64,000 nt of DNA from positions 62,001 to 126,000 of the forward strand of contig MAAM01000010.1 of the NCBI GenBank assembly GCA_002162695.1, given 5' to 3'. The DNA is from Cycloclasticus sp. 46_120_T64. Lineage in GTDB: Bacteria; Pseudomonadota; Gammaproteobacteria; Methylococcales; Cycloclasticaceae. The notes beneath the pieces were generated by a model. It was not told the origin of the DNA. It made no database searches and saw only the letters and a program-made list of their open reading frames with translations. Below are positions 56,338 through 64,000 of the stretch, piece after piece. Each line of letters opens with the position of its first letter. The stretch's first letter is position 1. The position numbers and the translations under genes were made by a program.

Positions 56338-57378
56338 TCAAAAAGGCATCGGGTAGCGCCGTCGAAGGGCGTTAATTTCGCTCAGAAGCTCATCGGACAA
56401 ATCTAGCTTAATGGCGTCAATATTGCTTTTTAGTTGTTGCATGTTAGTGGCGCCAATCAAGGTCGAGCTGACAAAAGCTTGTTGATTAACGAAGGCTAGG
56501 GCCATTTGGCAGACGTCTAATTGATGTTCTTTTGCCAGCTTAATATAGGCCTCAATGGCAGCGTCTGTTTGCGGCGATAAGCGGTGTTCACGCCGCATAT
56601 CGAGACTTAAACGCGAGCCTGCGGGGACCGCGCCGTTTAAATATTTTCCGCTGATCATGCCGCGTGTTAGCGGTGACCAAGCCAATAAACCACAGTCTTC
56701 TTGCAGTGCTATTTCGCTAAGGTCAGGTTCAAAGTGGCGGCATAATAATGAATATTCATTTTGCATCGAAACGATGCGCGGTAGCGAGTGTTTTTCCGAT
56801 AATTCCAGATACTTGCTGGTTGCCCACGCAGTTTCATTGGATAAACCAATATGGCGTATTTTTCCCGCAATAATGAGCTCATTCAGCGTTTCGAGTACTT
56901 CGATAAAGTTTTTTTCTAGTGCTTGTTTATTGGCCTGCGGTGCGTACTGCCATATTTCACCAAAGTGATAGGAACCACGGTTTGGCCAGTGCAATTGGTA
57001 GAGGTCAATATAATCGGTTTGTAGTCGTCGTAAACTGCTGTCTACGGCGGCCATAATATTGTTTTTGTCGATGACGCTGTGGCCATCACGAATCCACGGT
57101 AAGCCAGGCCCGGCAATCTTCGACGCCAGAATGACTTGCTGACGGTTTTTGTTGCGCGCGAACCAGTTACCAATAATTGTTTCGGTGGAACCGTAGGTTT
57201 CAGCGGTCGGTGGAATCGCGTACATTTCTGCGGTATCAAAAAAATTAATACCTTGCTCCAAGGCGTAATCCATTTGTTGGAAGCCTTCGGCTTGGGTATT
57301 CTGCCTGCCCCACGTCATGGTGCCCAAGCCGATTAAGCTGATCAGTAAGTCGGTTCTACCGAGTTGTTTATATTTCAT
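56338..57378 (-). CDS. aldo/keto reductase (Tas-like)
   Basis: The 346-residue AKR protein has GLGTMTWGRQNTQAEGFQQMDYALEQGINFFDTAEMY (catalytic Asp and Tyr), LASKIAGPG (Lys) and LYQLHWPNRG (His), and a C-terminal STLIGATNMQQLKSNIDAI for cofactor binding. The inserted IPPTAETYGSTE loop matches E. coli Tas. It uses NADPH to reduce carbonyls; the natural substrate is not known. It converges on the small acidic gene with a 79-bp gap. A terminator for the downstream FadL gene lies upstream of its start. Confidence 0.9.
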   Translation of the reverse strand: MKYKQLGRTDLLISLIGLGTMTWGRQNTQAEGFQQMDYALEQGINFFDTAEMYAIPPTAETYGSTETIIGNWFARNKNRQQVILASKIAGPGLPWIRDGHSVIDKNNIMAAVDSSLRRLQTDYIDLYQLHWPNRGSYHFGEIWQYAPQANKQALEKNFIEVLETLNELIIAGKIRHIGLSNETAWATSKYLELSEKHSLPRIVSMQNEYSLLCRHFEPDLSEIALQEDCGLLAWSPLTRGMISGKYLNGAVPAGSRLSLDMRREHRLSPQTDAAIEAYIKLAKEHQLDVCQMALAFVNQQAFVSSTLIGATNMQQLKSNIDAIKLDLSDELLSEINALRRRYPMPF

Positions 57379-57432
57379 TATGGGCTCTCATCTATCGGCT
57401 GATAGGCTGATTATCGCTATTTCTTAGCTATA

Positions 57433-57463
57433 AAAAAAGGGCTTTCATCAGAAGCCCTTTTTT
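57433..57463 (-). terminator. intrinsic terminator of the FadL-type porin gene
   Basis: A 12-bp stem (5' arm AAAAAAGGGCTT, 3' arm AAGCCCTTTTTT, seven-base loop) lies 22 bp after the fadL-type stop; read on the minus strand the stem runs into T residues. Confidence 0.8.
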
Positions 57464-57484
57464 GTGATGCGTTTACGCGGTGGT

Positions 57485-58750
57485 TTAAAAAGATAAACCA
57501 ACGTCGATGGAGAATTGATCCATACAGAGTTCGACGCTATCGGCTGGGTTAAATAAATGCCCGCCGGAGACGCATTTTTCTGGTGCGTACATAAAGGCAA
57601 CGTCGAGTAAATTGCCATTGTCTAAGGTTTTGCTGAAGCCGGCCGTATAGTGTTGTTCGATGGTGCCGGAAGCAACGATACTGAAGGTTACCTCATCGCT
57701 TGGGATCGGTTGTTGGCCGTAACTTGCACCGATACGCCAAGTCAAATCATCTTGTTGCGACCAGGTGTAACCCACTTTATAGATAGTCATATCGTCCCAG
57801 CCAAAACCGACCTTATCACCCAGTTGACCACCCGTCAGTAAACTACGTGAGGTATTGCCAATGGCGTCAGATTGACTGTATTGAATTTGCTGAATATCGG
57901 CAGTTAATACACCCGGGCCAATGTCGGCGGCTAAACCAATTTGGGCGTGCGCAGGGATGTCAAACTCACCGCCATGGGTGAATAGACCGGCGTAGTCATC
58001 GAAGGTGTTTTTGATTTTTGTTTGGTATGACGCGGCGAGTCTCAAGCCTGGTGTTACTTCAGCCAACACACCGATTCGCAGACCTAGACCGAAGGCGTGG
58101 TCATAACCGTTGTCGCTGAGGTTGCTGGGGTCGGCGGAGAAGCTGGCAAAACTGTTTAAGCCTTCCATTCTGAGATACGAATAATTCAAGATCGCGGCAA
58201 TTCCCCAAGAGGCTTTGCCATCGGCAAACTTTCGCGAATAATTGAGGTTGGTGAAAATTTGTGCGTAATCTACACCCGTATGGTCGGCGCCAAATGTGCC
58301 TGCGCCAAAAGGGGTGTCGTGTGAGGCGTAATCGGTATTCATTCCGCCATTACCATAAATGGCTATACCGATAGAAGCCTTTGAGCTGATCGAGCGGCTC
58401 AAAGCCATCGAAGGAATGAAGAAGTTCTCGCTATCGCTATGCACGGTGGCGCCAGGAAATGGTGGGAACGCTCCGATTGGGCCTTCAACGCTGTAGCCTC
58501 GGCTCGGCGAAAAATATTGTAAATTGATATTGTTTTGTTCGCCAACAAATACCACACCTGCTGGATTTATTGAGGCAATTAAGGCATCTTGCGGGAAGGC
58601 AACACCACTGCCGGCGATACCGACTTGCTTGGCGCCATAACCGAGGGCAAATAGGCCATTGGAGGCTATAGCCTGAGGAATAATCGCGCTGCTAGACAGC
58701 AATAGGGCCCCGCTGATAGCGGCTTTATAGGTGCGAAGAGAGTTTTTCAT
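57485..58750 (-). CDS. OmpP1/FadL-type outer-membrane transporter
   Basis: The 421-residue protein has a signal peptide ending in IPQAIA-SNGLFALGYGAKQVGIAGSGVAFPQDA, the conserved N-terminal plug of FadL barrels, where NPAGVVFVGEQNN follows. The rest is beta-strand-rich and ends in LCMDQFSIDVGLSF with a terminal Phe, the barrel-insertion signal. FadL proteins take up fatty acids or other hydrophobic compounds. The acyl-CoA synthetase at 27028 could act on its cargo, but the genes are far apart. A terminator follows. Confidence 0.9.
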   Translation of the reverse strand: MKNSLRTYKAAISGALLLSSSAIIPQAIASNGLFALGYGAKQVGIAGSGVAFPQDALIASINPAGVVFVGEQNNINLQYFSPSRGYSVEGPIGAFPPFPGATVHSDSENFFIPSMALSRSISSKASIGIAIYGNGGMNTDYASHDTPFGAGTFGADHTGVDYAQIFTNLNYSRKFADGKASWGIAAILNYSYLRMEGLNSFASFSADPSNLSDNGYDHAFGLGLRIGVLAEVTPGLRLAASYQTKIKNTFDDYAGLFTHGGEFDIPAHAQIGLAADIGPGVLTADIQQIQYSQSDAIGNTSRSLLTGGQLGDKVGFGWDDMTIYKVGYTWSQQDDLTWRIGASYGQQPIPSDEVTFSIVASGTIEQHYTAGFSKTLDNGNLLDVAFMYAPEKCVSGGHLFNPADSVELCMDQFSIDVGLSF

Positions 58751-58822
58751 GAGGGTCTTATAATCAAGGATTCTAAAGACGCGCGATTATAGGCCTCTTA
58801 GGTTATTAGGTCAATTTGCAAC

Positions 58823-59320
58823 TTAATAGCGATTCATCTTGTCGACCCAAGCCATGCCAATGGCGGATAACACGAAGGTGATGTGGAGGATGACAAACCA
58901 CATCAGTTTGTCGTTATCGATGTGTTCAGCATTCATAAACTTCTGTAATAGGTGAATGGAGGAAATAGCGACGATAGAGGCGGCGACCTTTTGTTTTAAT
59001 GAACCGGAGTCGAGTTTACCCAGCCATGATAGTTTCTCTTCACCTTCGGCGATATTAATGCGCGAAACAAAGTTTTCGTAACCACTCAGCATCACCATGA
59101 TAATTAAGCCACCAACCAATGACATATCGACGAGGGAGAGGATCACCAGCACCATATTGGATTCGCTGGTGGATAAAATAACGGGGAATAGGTGGAATAC
59201 TTCTTGGAAGAATTTAATGCTGAGTAAGACAAGAGCTAAGCTGAGGCCCAAATATAATGGTGCTAGTAACCATCTGGCGGTGTATAAGGCCCGTTCTAGT
59301 TTTGATTCGAATGAGTTCAT
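58823..59320 (-). CDS. YqhA/UPF0114 family membrane protein
   Basis: The 165-residue protein has four hydrophobic segments and family text: [57 protein letters not shown] and [23 protein letters not shown]. The function of the family is not known. It is transcribed alone, away from the TRAP genes, and its start faces a 306-bp intergenic region. Confidence 0.88.
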   Translation of the reverse strand: MNSFESKLERALYTARWLLAPLYLGLSLALVLLSIKFFQEVFHLFPVILSTSESNMVLVILSLVDMSLVGGLIIMVMLSGYENFVSRINIAEGEEKLSWLGKLDSGSLKQKVAASIVAISSIHLLQKFMNAEHIDNDKLMWFVILHITFVLSAIGMAWVDKMNRY

Positions 59321-59626
59321 TTCGTTAAATTAGCATATTGAAGACAGCTCATTATACCCTGCGATATTATGAATGTTTTATCACTTAGCAGCCCTTCTAA
59401 CTCTAGTGCATAGTCGGTAGTATAGAATGCTTACATAAACGGTACTTTTTAAGTGGCGTTAGGCTTAGAGCAGCAATTAAAATAAAAATATTGGCTTGCT
59501 GCCTGCGCTGTTGGTTAACGAGCGGCGTAAGTTCTGCGGATGTTGTTTACTAGAACATATAAGCCAATATGAGTGACTCAAGCGCATTAGCCTTTGCCGC
59601 TAAACAATAACAAAAGAGGGAGTAGG
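59321..59626. other. intergenic region between yqhA-like and TRAP binding-protein genes
   Basis: This divergent 306-bp region holds no ORF with a plausible start. It contains an inverted repeat (arms ATATTGGCTT at 59488-59497 and AAGCCAATAT at 59561-59570, 63 bp apart) and a GAGGGAGTAGG ribosome site for the TRAP gene. I see no convincing -35/-10 pair for either direction. Confidence 0.6.
59488..59570. repeat. spaced inverted repeat upstream of the TRAP genes
   Basis: Perfect 10-bp arms ATATTGGCTT and AAGCCAATAT flank 63 bp, ending 56 bp before the first TRAP ATG. The spacing suits two half-sites for a regulator that loops DNA, or a long-range hairpin; chance is not excluded. Confidence 0.4.
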
Positions 59627-60709
59627 ATGGAACGTCGTGGTTTTATAAAGTCATTAGGGGCCGGCGCACTGGCGGCCGGTAGTTTAGCGGTTGCTCCGCA
59701 AGCCGTTGCCGCGAAGGCTGAGTTTAAGTGGAAAATGATCACCTCGTGGCCTAAAAACTTTCCCGTCTTAGGCACCAATGCTAATTATTTGGCAAAAAAT
59801 ATTGAGCAAATGAGCGGCGGTCGTATTAGCATCAAAGTTTATGGGGCGAATGAGTTAGTACCGCCCTTTGAAGTGTTTGACGCGGTGTCTAGAGGCACTG
59901 CACAGATGGGGCATAGCGGGGCTTATTATTGGAAAGGTAAACATGAAGCCACGCAGTTTTTTGGCGCGATTCCGTTTGGTATGAGTGGGCAGGAAGTTAA
60001 TGCCTGGTTGTATTACGGTGGTGGCATGGCGCTGTGGGAAGAGCTCTACGATAAGTTTAATTTAGTGCCGACGGCCACCGGTAATACCGGTGCGCAAATG
60101 GCGGGTTGGTTTCGGAAGGATATTAATTCATTGGCTGACCTGAAGGGGCTGAAAATGCGTATCCCTGGTTTAGGCGGCGAGGTACTTAAACGCGCCGGCG
60201 GTACGCCGGTCAATTTATCGGGTGGCGAGCTATTTACCTCCTTGCAATCAGGGGCGATTGATGCGACTGAGTGGGTGGGGCCCTATAATGACTTGGCGTT
60301 TGGTTTTCATAAGGTAGCAAAGAACTACTATTACCCCGGCTGGCATGAGCCGGGTTCAACCTTGGAAGCGATCATCAATAAAGATGCGTTTGCCGCGTTG
60401 CCGGATGATTTACAAGCGATCGTCAAACAAGCGTGTAAATCGGCGAATATGGATATGCTGGCAGAAAATGTGGCAAAAAATAATACCGCCTTAGACACCT
60501 TGGTGAATAAACATCAGGTGCAGGTTAAACGCCTGCCGGATGATGTGCTGGTTAGATTACATGGTTTGTCTTTAGAGGTGGTGCAAGAAGTTGCAGATCG
60601 TGACCCATTTAGCCGTAAAGTCTATGAGTCCTATACAGAATTCAGTCAGCGTGCATCGCGTTGGACGGATATTTCAGAGTTTGCTTACTTACAAGCGAGG
60701 GCTTTGTAG
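59627..60709 (+). CDS. TRAP transporter solute-binding protein (DctP/TakP type), Tat-exported
   Basis: ATG 59627 gives a 360-residue protein starting MERRGFIKSLGAGALAAGS, a twin-arginine signal, then KAEFKWKMITSWPKNFPVLGTN. The binding-protein motifs KMRIPGLGGEVLKRAGG and the SGAIDATEWVGPYNDLAFGF loop resemble the TakP group that binds 2-oxo acids, dimeric DctP proteins. No DctQ or DctM permease gene is in the window, so the permease must be elsewhere or absent. A closely similar gene follows after 46 bp. Tat export implies folding before export, possibly with a bound ligand or metal. Confidence 0.93.
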   Translation: MERRGFIKSLGAGALAAGSLAVAPQAVAAKAEFKWKMITSWPKNFPVLGTNANYLAKNIEQMSGGRISIKVYGANELVPPFEVFDAVSRGTAQMGHSGAYYWKGKHEATQFFGAIPFGMSGQEVNAWLYYGGGMALWEELYDKFNLVPTATGNTGAQMAGWFRKDINSLADLKGLKMRIPGLGGEVLKRAGGTPVNLSGGELFTSLQSGAIDATEWVGPYNDLAFGFHKVAKNYYYPGWHEPGSTLEAIINKDAFAALPDDLQAIVKQACKSANMDMLAENVAKNNTALDTLVNKHQVQVKRLPDDVLVRLHGLSLEVVQEVADRDPFSRKVYESYTEFSQRASRWTDISEFAYLQARAL

Positions 60710-60755
60710 GGCGACGAGGGTAAGCTTCAGCACTAAAAACAGGGAGAGAGATACG

Positions 60756-61850
60756 ATGGAACGTAGAGGTTTTATAAAATCGTTAGCAACGGGCGCATTG
60801 GCTGCCAGTAGTGTGACGATTGGCCAACGAGCATTTGCCTCGAAGGCCGAGTTTAACTGGAAAATGATTACTTCTTGGCCGAAGAATTACCCCTTATTAG
60901 GCACTAATGCCAATCATGTCGCTAAGTTGATTGAGCAAATGAGTAACGGGCGGATTCGCATTAAGGTGTATGGGGCGAATGAATTGGTGCCGGCTTTCGA
61001 GGTCTTTGATGCCGTTTCTAGGGGGACTGCGCAAATGGGCCATAGCGGGGCCTTTTATTGGAAAGGTAAACACCAAGCGGTACAGTTTTTTGGCGCAATC
61101 CCATTTGGCATGAACGCGCAGGAGGTTAATGCGTGGCTGTACTATGGCGGGGGGATGGAGCTATGGGAGGAGTTGTACGATCAATTCAACCTGATACCTG
61201 TCGCAACGGGAAGTTCTGGTGCGCAAATGGCTGGCTGGTTTCGCCACGATATTAATTCCTTAGAAGACCTAAAGGGGCTGAAAATGCGAATTCCTGGCCT
61301 AGGTGGCGAGGTGCTCAAGCGTGCGGGTGGTGTGCCGGTTAATCTACCGGCGGGAGAGATATTTACCTCCCTGCAATCGGGGGCGATTGATGCAACCGAA
61401 TGGACAGGGCCTTATCTCGATTTGGCCTTTGGTTTATATAAAGCAGCAAAAAATTATTATTACCCCGGTTGGCATGAGCCGAGCACTACGATCGAGGCGA
61501 TGATTAATAAAGACGCGTTTGTCGCCTTGCCAGCTGATTTACAAGTGATTGTCAAACAGGCCTGTAAATCGGCCAATATGGATATGTTAGCGGAGAATGC
61601 GGCAAAAAATAATATTGCCTTGGATACTTTGGTGGATAAACATGGTGTGCAAGTGAAGTGCCTGCCTGATGAGGTATTAACGCGCTTGAGTGGCCTGTGT
61701 TTAGAGGCGGTGCAAGAGGTGGCGGAGCAGGACCCCTTTAGCCGTAAGGTGTATGAGTCCTATAACAACTTCAGTCAACGTGCGTCTCGGTGGACGGATA
61801 TTTCAGAGTATGCCTATCTGAAGGGGCGCTCCCTAGAAGGGAAAAGTTAA
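60756..61850 (+). CDS. second, tandem TRAP solute-binding protein, Tat-exported
   Basis: ATG 60756 gives a 364-residue protein, a duplicate of the upstream gene: MERRGFIKSLATGALAASS with a twin-arginine signal and the same fold motifs (KMRIPGLGGEVLKRAGG, SGAIDATEWTGPYLDLAFGL). Most of the text is identical between copies. Differences sit in the presumed binding region, for example TPVNLSGGELF versus VPVNLPAGEIF and EWVGPYNDL versus EWTGPYLDL, so ligand preference may differ. Its frame is open back into the first gene, but the GAGAGAG ribosome site supports 60756. A terminator follows. Confidence 0.93.
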   Translation: MERRGFIKSLATGALAASSVTIGQRAFASKAEFNWKMITSWPKNYPLLGTNANHVAKLIEQMSNGRIRIKVYGANELVPAFEVFDAVSRGTAQMGHSGAFYWKGKHQAVQFFGAIPFGMNAQEVNAWLYYGGGMELWEELYDQFNLIPVATGSSGAQMAGWFRHDINSLEDLKGLKMRIPGLGGEVLKRAGGVPVNLPAGEIFTSLQSGAIDATEWTGPYLDLAFGLYKAAKNYYYPGWHEPSTTIEAMINKDAFVALPADLQVIVKQACKSANMDMLAENAAKNNIALDTLVDKHGVQVKCLPDEVLTRLSGLCLEAVQEVAEQDPFSRKVYESYNNFSQRASRWTDISEYAYLKGRSLEGKS

Positions 61851-61859
61851 CGACTAACA

Positions 61860-61894
61860 ACACCGGCTTAGCAATCGCCTAAGCCGGTGTTTTG
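61860..61894. terminator. bidirectional terminator between the TRAP pair and ovoA
   Basis: A perfect 12-bp stem (ACACCGGCTTAG with CTAAGCCGGTGT), seven-base loop, is followed by TTTT. It lies 9 bp after the second TRAP gene and 11 bp beyond the ovoA stop, serving both. Confidence 0.88.
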
Positions 61895-61904
61895 ATAGTT
61901 TAGC

Positions 61905-64000
61905 TTAAGACAGCCGCTGCCATAGTGATAATTGGCTAAAGCTATGTTGGAATTTTCGCCGAGTATCTCGGATAACGAAGGGGACATCACTGGGTTCGCT
62001 TAGTAGCTTGAAGTGGCCTGTTAGCTGGTCTTTTAAACCCTCGAAGCTGGAATAGGCTTCGCCATTCTTACGGAAACCGCCCAGCCAGTTTTCTTTTGGG
62101 GTGAACTCCTCAAGCCAGGTATAAGGCGAGGCAATCGCTAGTACGCCGCCGATGTTTATTCGTTGACGGATGTTAGCGAGGAATACCGCTGGGGTACGAA
62201 GCCGATCAATTAGGTTGATCGCCAAGACTAAGTCATAGTTGTCAAACTGAGGTTTTAGATTGCTGGCATCGCCTTGGATGAACGTAATATTTTGTTGTTG
62301 GCTTAAGCCCAGGTCGGTTAATGACCGTTCGTGGTAGGAGACAATGTCACCTTCCTCAATTAACTCGTAATGAATAGCACCTTTTTGCTGCATTTGGTGG
62401 GCGATACGGATAAAACGCGCAGAGAAATCAATGCCAGTGACCTGTTCAAAGTGTTGTGCTAATTCAAACGAGGCGCGACCCACCGCGCAGCCAAGGTCCA
62501 GTGCGCGAAGCGTGGGGGTCTCTGTGAGTTGTTGCATACAAAGCCGCACGCAATGCGCAGATAAGTCTTCAACCTCAAAATAATCAGGCCCATAGTGGAA
62601 GTGACAGTATTGTGAGACGGCGGTATCGCTTTCATACATAGCAGTGGGTTTCTCGATGGTTTGGTTAGACTCTACGTAACGAAAGCCCGCGTGTTGATAA
62701 AAATGGCGTCTAAAGGCATAACGTGCGTGTTTGGTGGCCTCGTTGCCGGTGGAAATCCAGCTGCCGCCTTTGATTAAATTATGTCGAGTATCGAAGGTGG
62801 GGGTTGAAAAGTCATCGTATAAGGGGTGCACTTCAAAACCATCAAATCCACTGATCGGGGTTTCTGTCCACTGCCATGCGTTACCGATTAAGTCGTGGAA
62901 TTCACCAAAGGCAAAGAGGTCGACAGGGCAGGCAGAGGCCCAGTGCTCAAGATTGATATTGCCGGGTGCGGAGGCCCAGTCGGGTTGGTTGGGGATATCA
63001 TGCAGCTGATGTAAATGTAACCATTGCTCCTCACTCGGTAGTCGAATCAACTTGCCGCTAGTTTCACTCAACCAATTACAAAAGGCTTTGGCTTCTAAGT
63101 AGTTGATTTCCACCGGCCAATTCCATGGCATAGGTTGTTCGCTTAACAGGGTTCTTAACTGGTATGTATCGGCTTTTTTAACCCAGAACAGCGGATGCTC
63201 CGGCTTTTTATACTGTCGCCACTGCCAGCCTTCCTCGGTCCAAAAGCGCTGCTGCTGGTAACCACCCGCTTCAACGAAGCCGAGGAATTCAGCGTTTGAT
63301 ACTAAATATTTGCTGGCGGCAAAGGTTTCCACGTCGGCGGTTTTATTACCGTATTCACAGTCCCAGCCAAAGGTGGGTTCGCTACGCTGCTTGCCAAGCT
63401 CGATGCAGCCACTTGCCACCTTGATAAGTTGATTGTCGGGTGCTTCGCCAGCGTGGGGGCAGACGGGCCATGCGTCGTGTTGGCGCAGGTGTTTCAGAGG
63501 TATCTGGCGGATAATCGCCGAGGAAGTTTCAATATGAATACGCTGGTGCTCGATGCCCATTAAGATGCCCCAGAAGTCGCTGTGCCAGTCAATCGGGAGT
63601 TCTAGCGGGGTGGTGCTGATTAACTCATCGAGTAGCCCTAAGACGATGGCGCGGTATTCACGCACCTCGTCAATACTCGGCCAGTGGTAGTTGGCTTGAT
63701 TTAAGTCATCCCAAGACATCTCATCCACACCTACCGCGAAAATCGATTCAAAATGCGGGTTGACCCGTTGCGGAATTAACGAGGCTAGGCTGAGCTTATT
63801 GATGAAAAAGGCAGGGGTGTGGCCATAATAGAACACCAGAGGGTGGCGTAGGGATTCTGCGCGTAGGTAGAACGCGGCGTCGTCAATCAGCGTTTCGTAC
63901 AGCTGCTCTTCGAGTAAGAAGGTGTTGTGTAAGTACTGGCGGATCTCGCTTCTTTTTTGCTCGACGTCGTCGCTGTTGAGTAATACGGTTCGGCTCGTTG
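61905..64000 (-). CDS. ovoA: 5-histidylcysteine sulfoxide synthase/methyltransferase OvoA (N-terminus outside window)
   Basis: The frame remains open to the right edge, so about 697 residues are visible and the true start lies beyond. The N-terminal DinB-like domain has the iron-binding GIEHQRIHIE (HxxxHxE). An FGE-type sulfoxide synthase domain follows (KGGSWISTGNEATKHARYAFRRHF, HDLIGNAWQWTETP), and a SAM methyltransferase closes the protein (RALDLGCAVGRASFEL, GIDFSARFIRIA). This three-domain order is that of OvoA: it joins cysteine to histidine C5 with oxygen, then methylates ovothiol's imidazole. Length matches OvoA. The partner lyase OvoB is not in the window. Confidence 0.92.
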   Translation of the reverse strand, partial: TSRTVLLNSDDVEQKRSEIRQYLHNTFLLEEQLYETLIDDAAFYLRAESLRHPLVFYYGHTPAFFINKLSLASLIPQRVNPHFESIFAVGVDEMSWDDLNQANYHWPSIDEVREYRAIVLGLLDELISTTPLELPIDWHSDFWGILMGIEHQRIHIETSSAIIRQIPLKHLRQHDAWPVCPHAGEAPDNQLIKVASGCIELGKQRSEPTFGWDCEYGNKTADVETFAASKYLVSNAEFLGFVEAGGYQQQRFWTEEGWQWRQYKKPEHPLFWVKKADTYQLRTLLSEQPMPWNWPVEINYLEAKAFCNWLSETSGKLIRLPSEEQWLHLHQLHDIPNQPDWASAPGNINLEHWASACPVDLFAFGEFHDLIGNAWQWTETPISGFDGFEVHPLYDDFSTPTFDTRHNLIKGGSWISTGNEATKHARYAFRRHFYQHAGFRYVESNQTIEKPTAMYESDTAVSQYCHFHYGPDYFEVEDLSAHCVRLCMQQLTETPTLRALDLGCAVGRASFELAQHFEQVTGIDFSARFIRIAHQMQQKGAIHYELIEEGDIVSYHERSLTDLGLSQQQNITFIQGDASNLKPQFDNYDLVLAINLIDRLRTPAVFLANIRQRINIGGVLAIASPYTWLEEFTPKENWLGGFRKNGEAYSSFEGLKDQLTGHFKLLSEPSDVPFVIRDTRRKFQHSFSQLSLWQRLS

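Overview
The window looks like a chromosomal segment of a marine-type gammaproteobacterium. The evidence is gene order: tsaD divergent from rpsU-yqeY-dnaG-rpoD-tRNA(CAT), hslV-hslU-DUF971-ubiE-ubiJ-ubiB, and tkt-epd-pgk are arrangements known from Pseudomonas and its relatives. A Lap-type biofilm system, a second EF-G of the Vibrio/Shewanella type and an OvoA ovothiol enzyme fit the same group. I cannot name a genus from sequence alone. Coding density is high, and no insertion sequence, integrase, CRISPR array or rRNA operon was seen.

Layout. 1-5265: the 3' half of hrpA, then a large alpha/beta-hydrolase-NACHT ATPase on the opposite strand (a candidate defence protein) and a DUF2288 gene. 5409-10385: an ammonium-channel-PAS-GGDEF-EAL fusion and three membrane proteins of sulfur-transport-type families (YeeE/YedE pair, TSUP). 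10446-14001: cca, a lipoprotein and folate/pterin genes (folM-like, folK, folB). 14075-19879: tsaD and the macromolecular synthesis operon, ending in rpoD, a tRNA and a strong terminator. 20046-26911: a DUF4126 protein, the HslVU protease, and ubiquinone genes ubiE-ubiJ-ubiB with two small redox-type genes. 27028-33174: an acyl-CoA synthetase, then transketolase, erythrose-4-phosphate dehydrogenase and phosphoglycerate kinase.

33341-38855 is the least familiar part. It holds a periplasmic von Willebrand A protein, two single-pass membrane proteins with coiled-coil or Pro-Glu-Ala repeat tails, and a PAS-GAF-GGDEF diguanylate cyclase. 38971-44689: a glutathione transferase, fusA2, then a coupled glycosyltransferase, epimerase and sirtuin. 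44749-47104: an apparently truncated glutamate-synthase-like membrane anchor, a DoxX protein and a PPi-type phosphofructokinase.

47313-56258 is a Lap-type adhesin control and export locus: LapD-like c-di-GMP receptor, LapG protease, and the type I secretion genes (ABC ATPase, HlyD adaptor, TolC-like channel) with an embedded LuxR regulator. The adhesin itself is not in the window. With two further c-di-GMP enzymes (5409-8471 and 36624-38855), the segment is rich in c-di-GMP control of surface life. 56338-64000: an aldo/keto reductase, a FadL porin, a YqhA-type membrane protein, two tandem Tat-exported TRAP binding proteins without permease genes, and ovoA running off the right edge.
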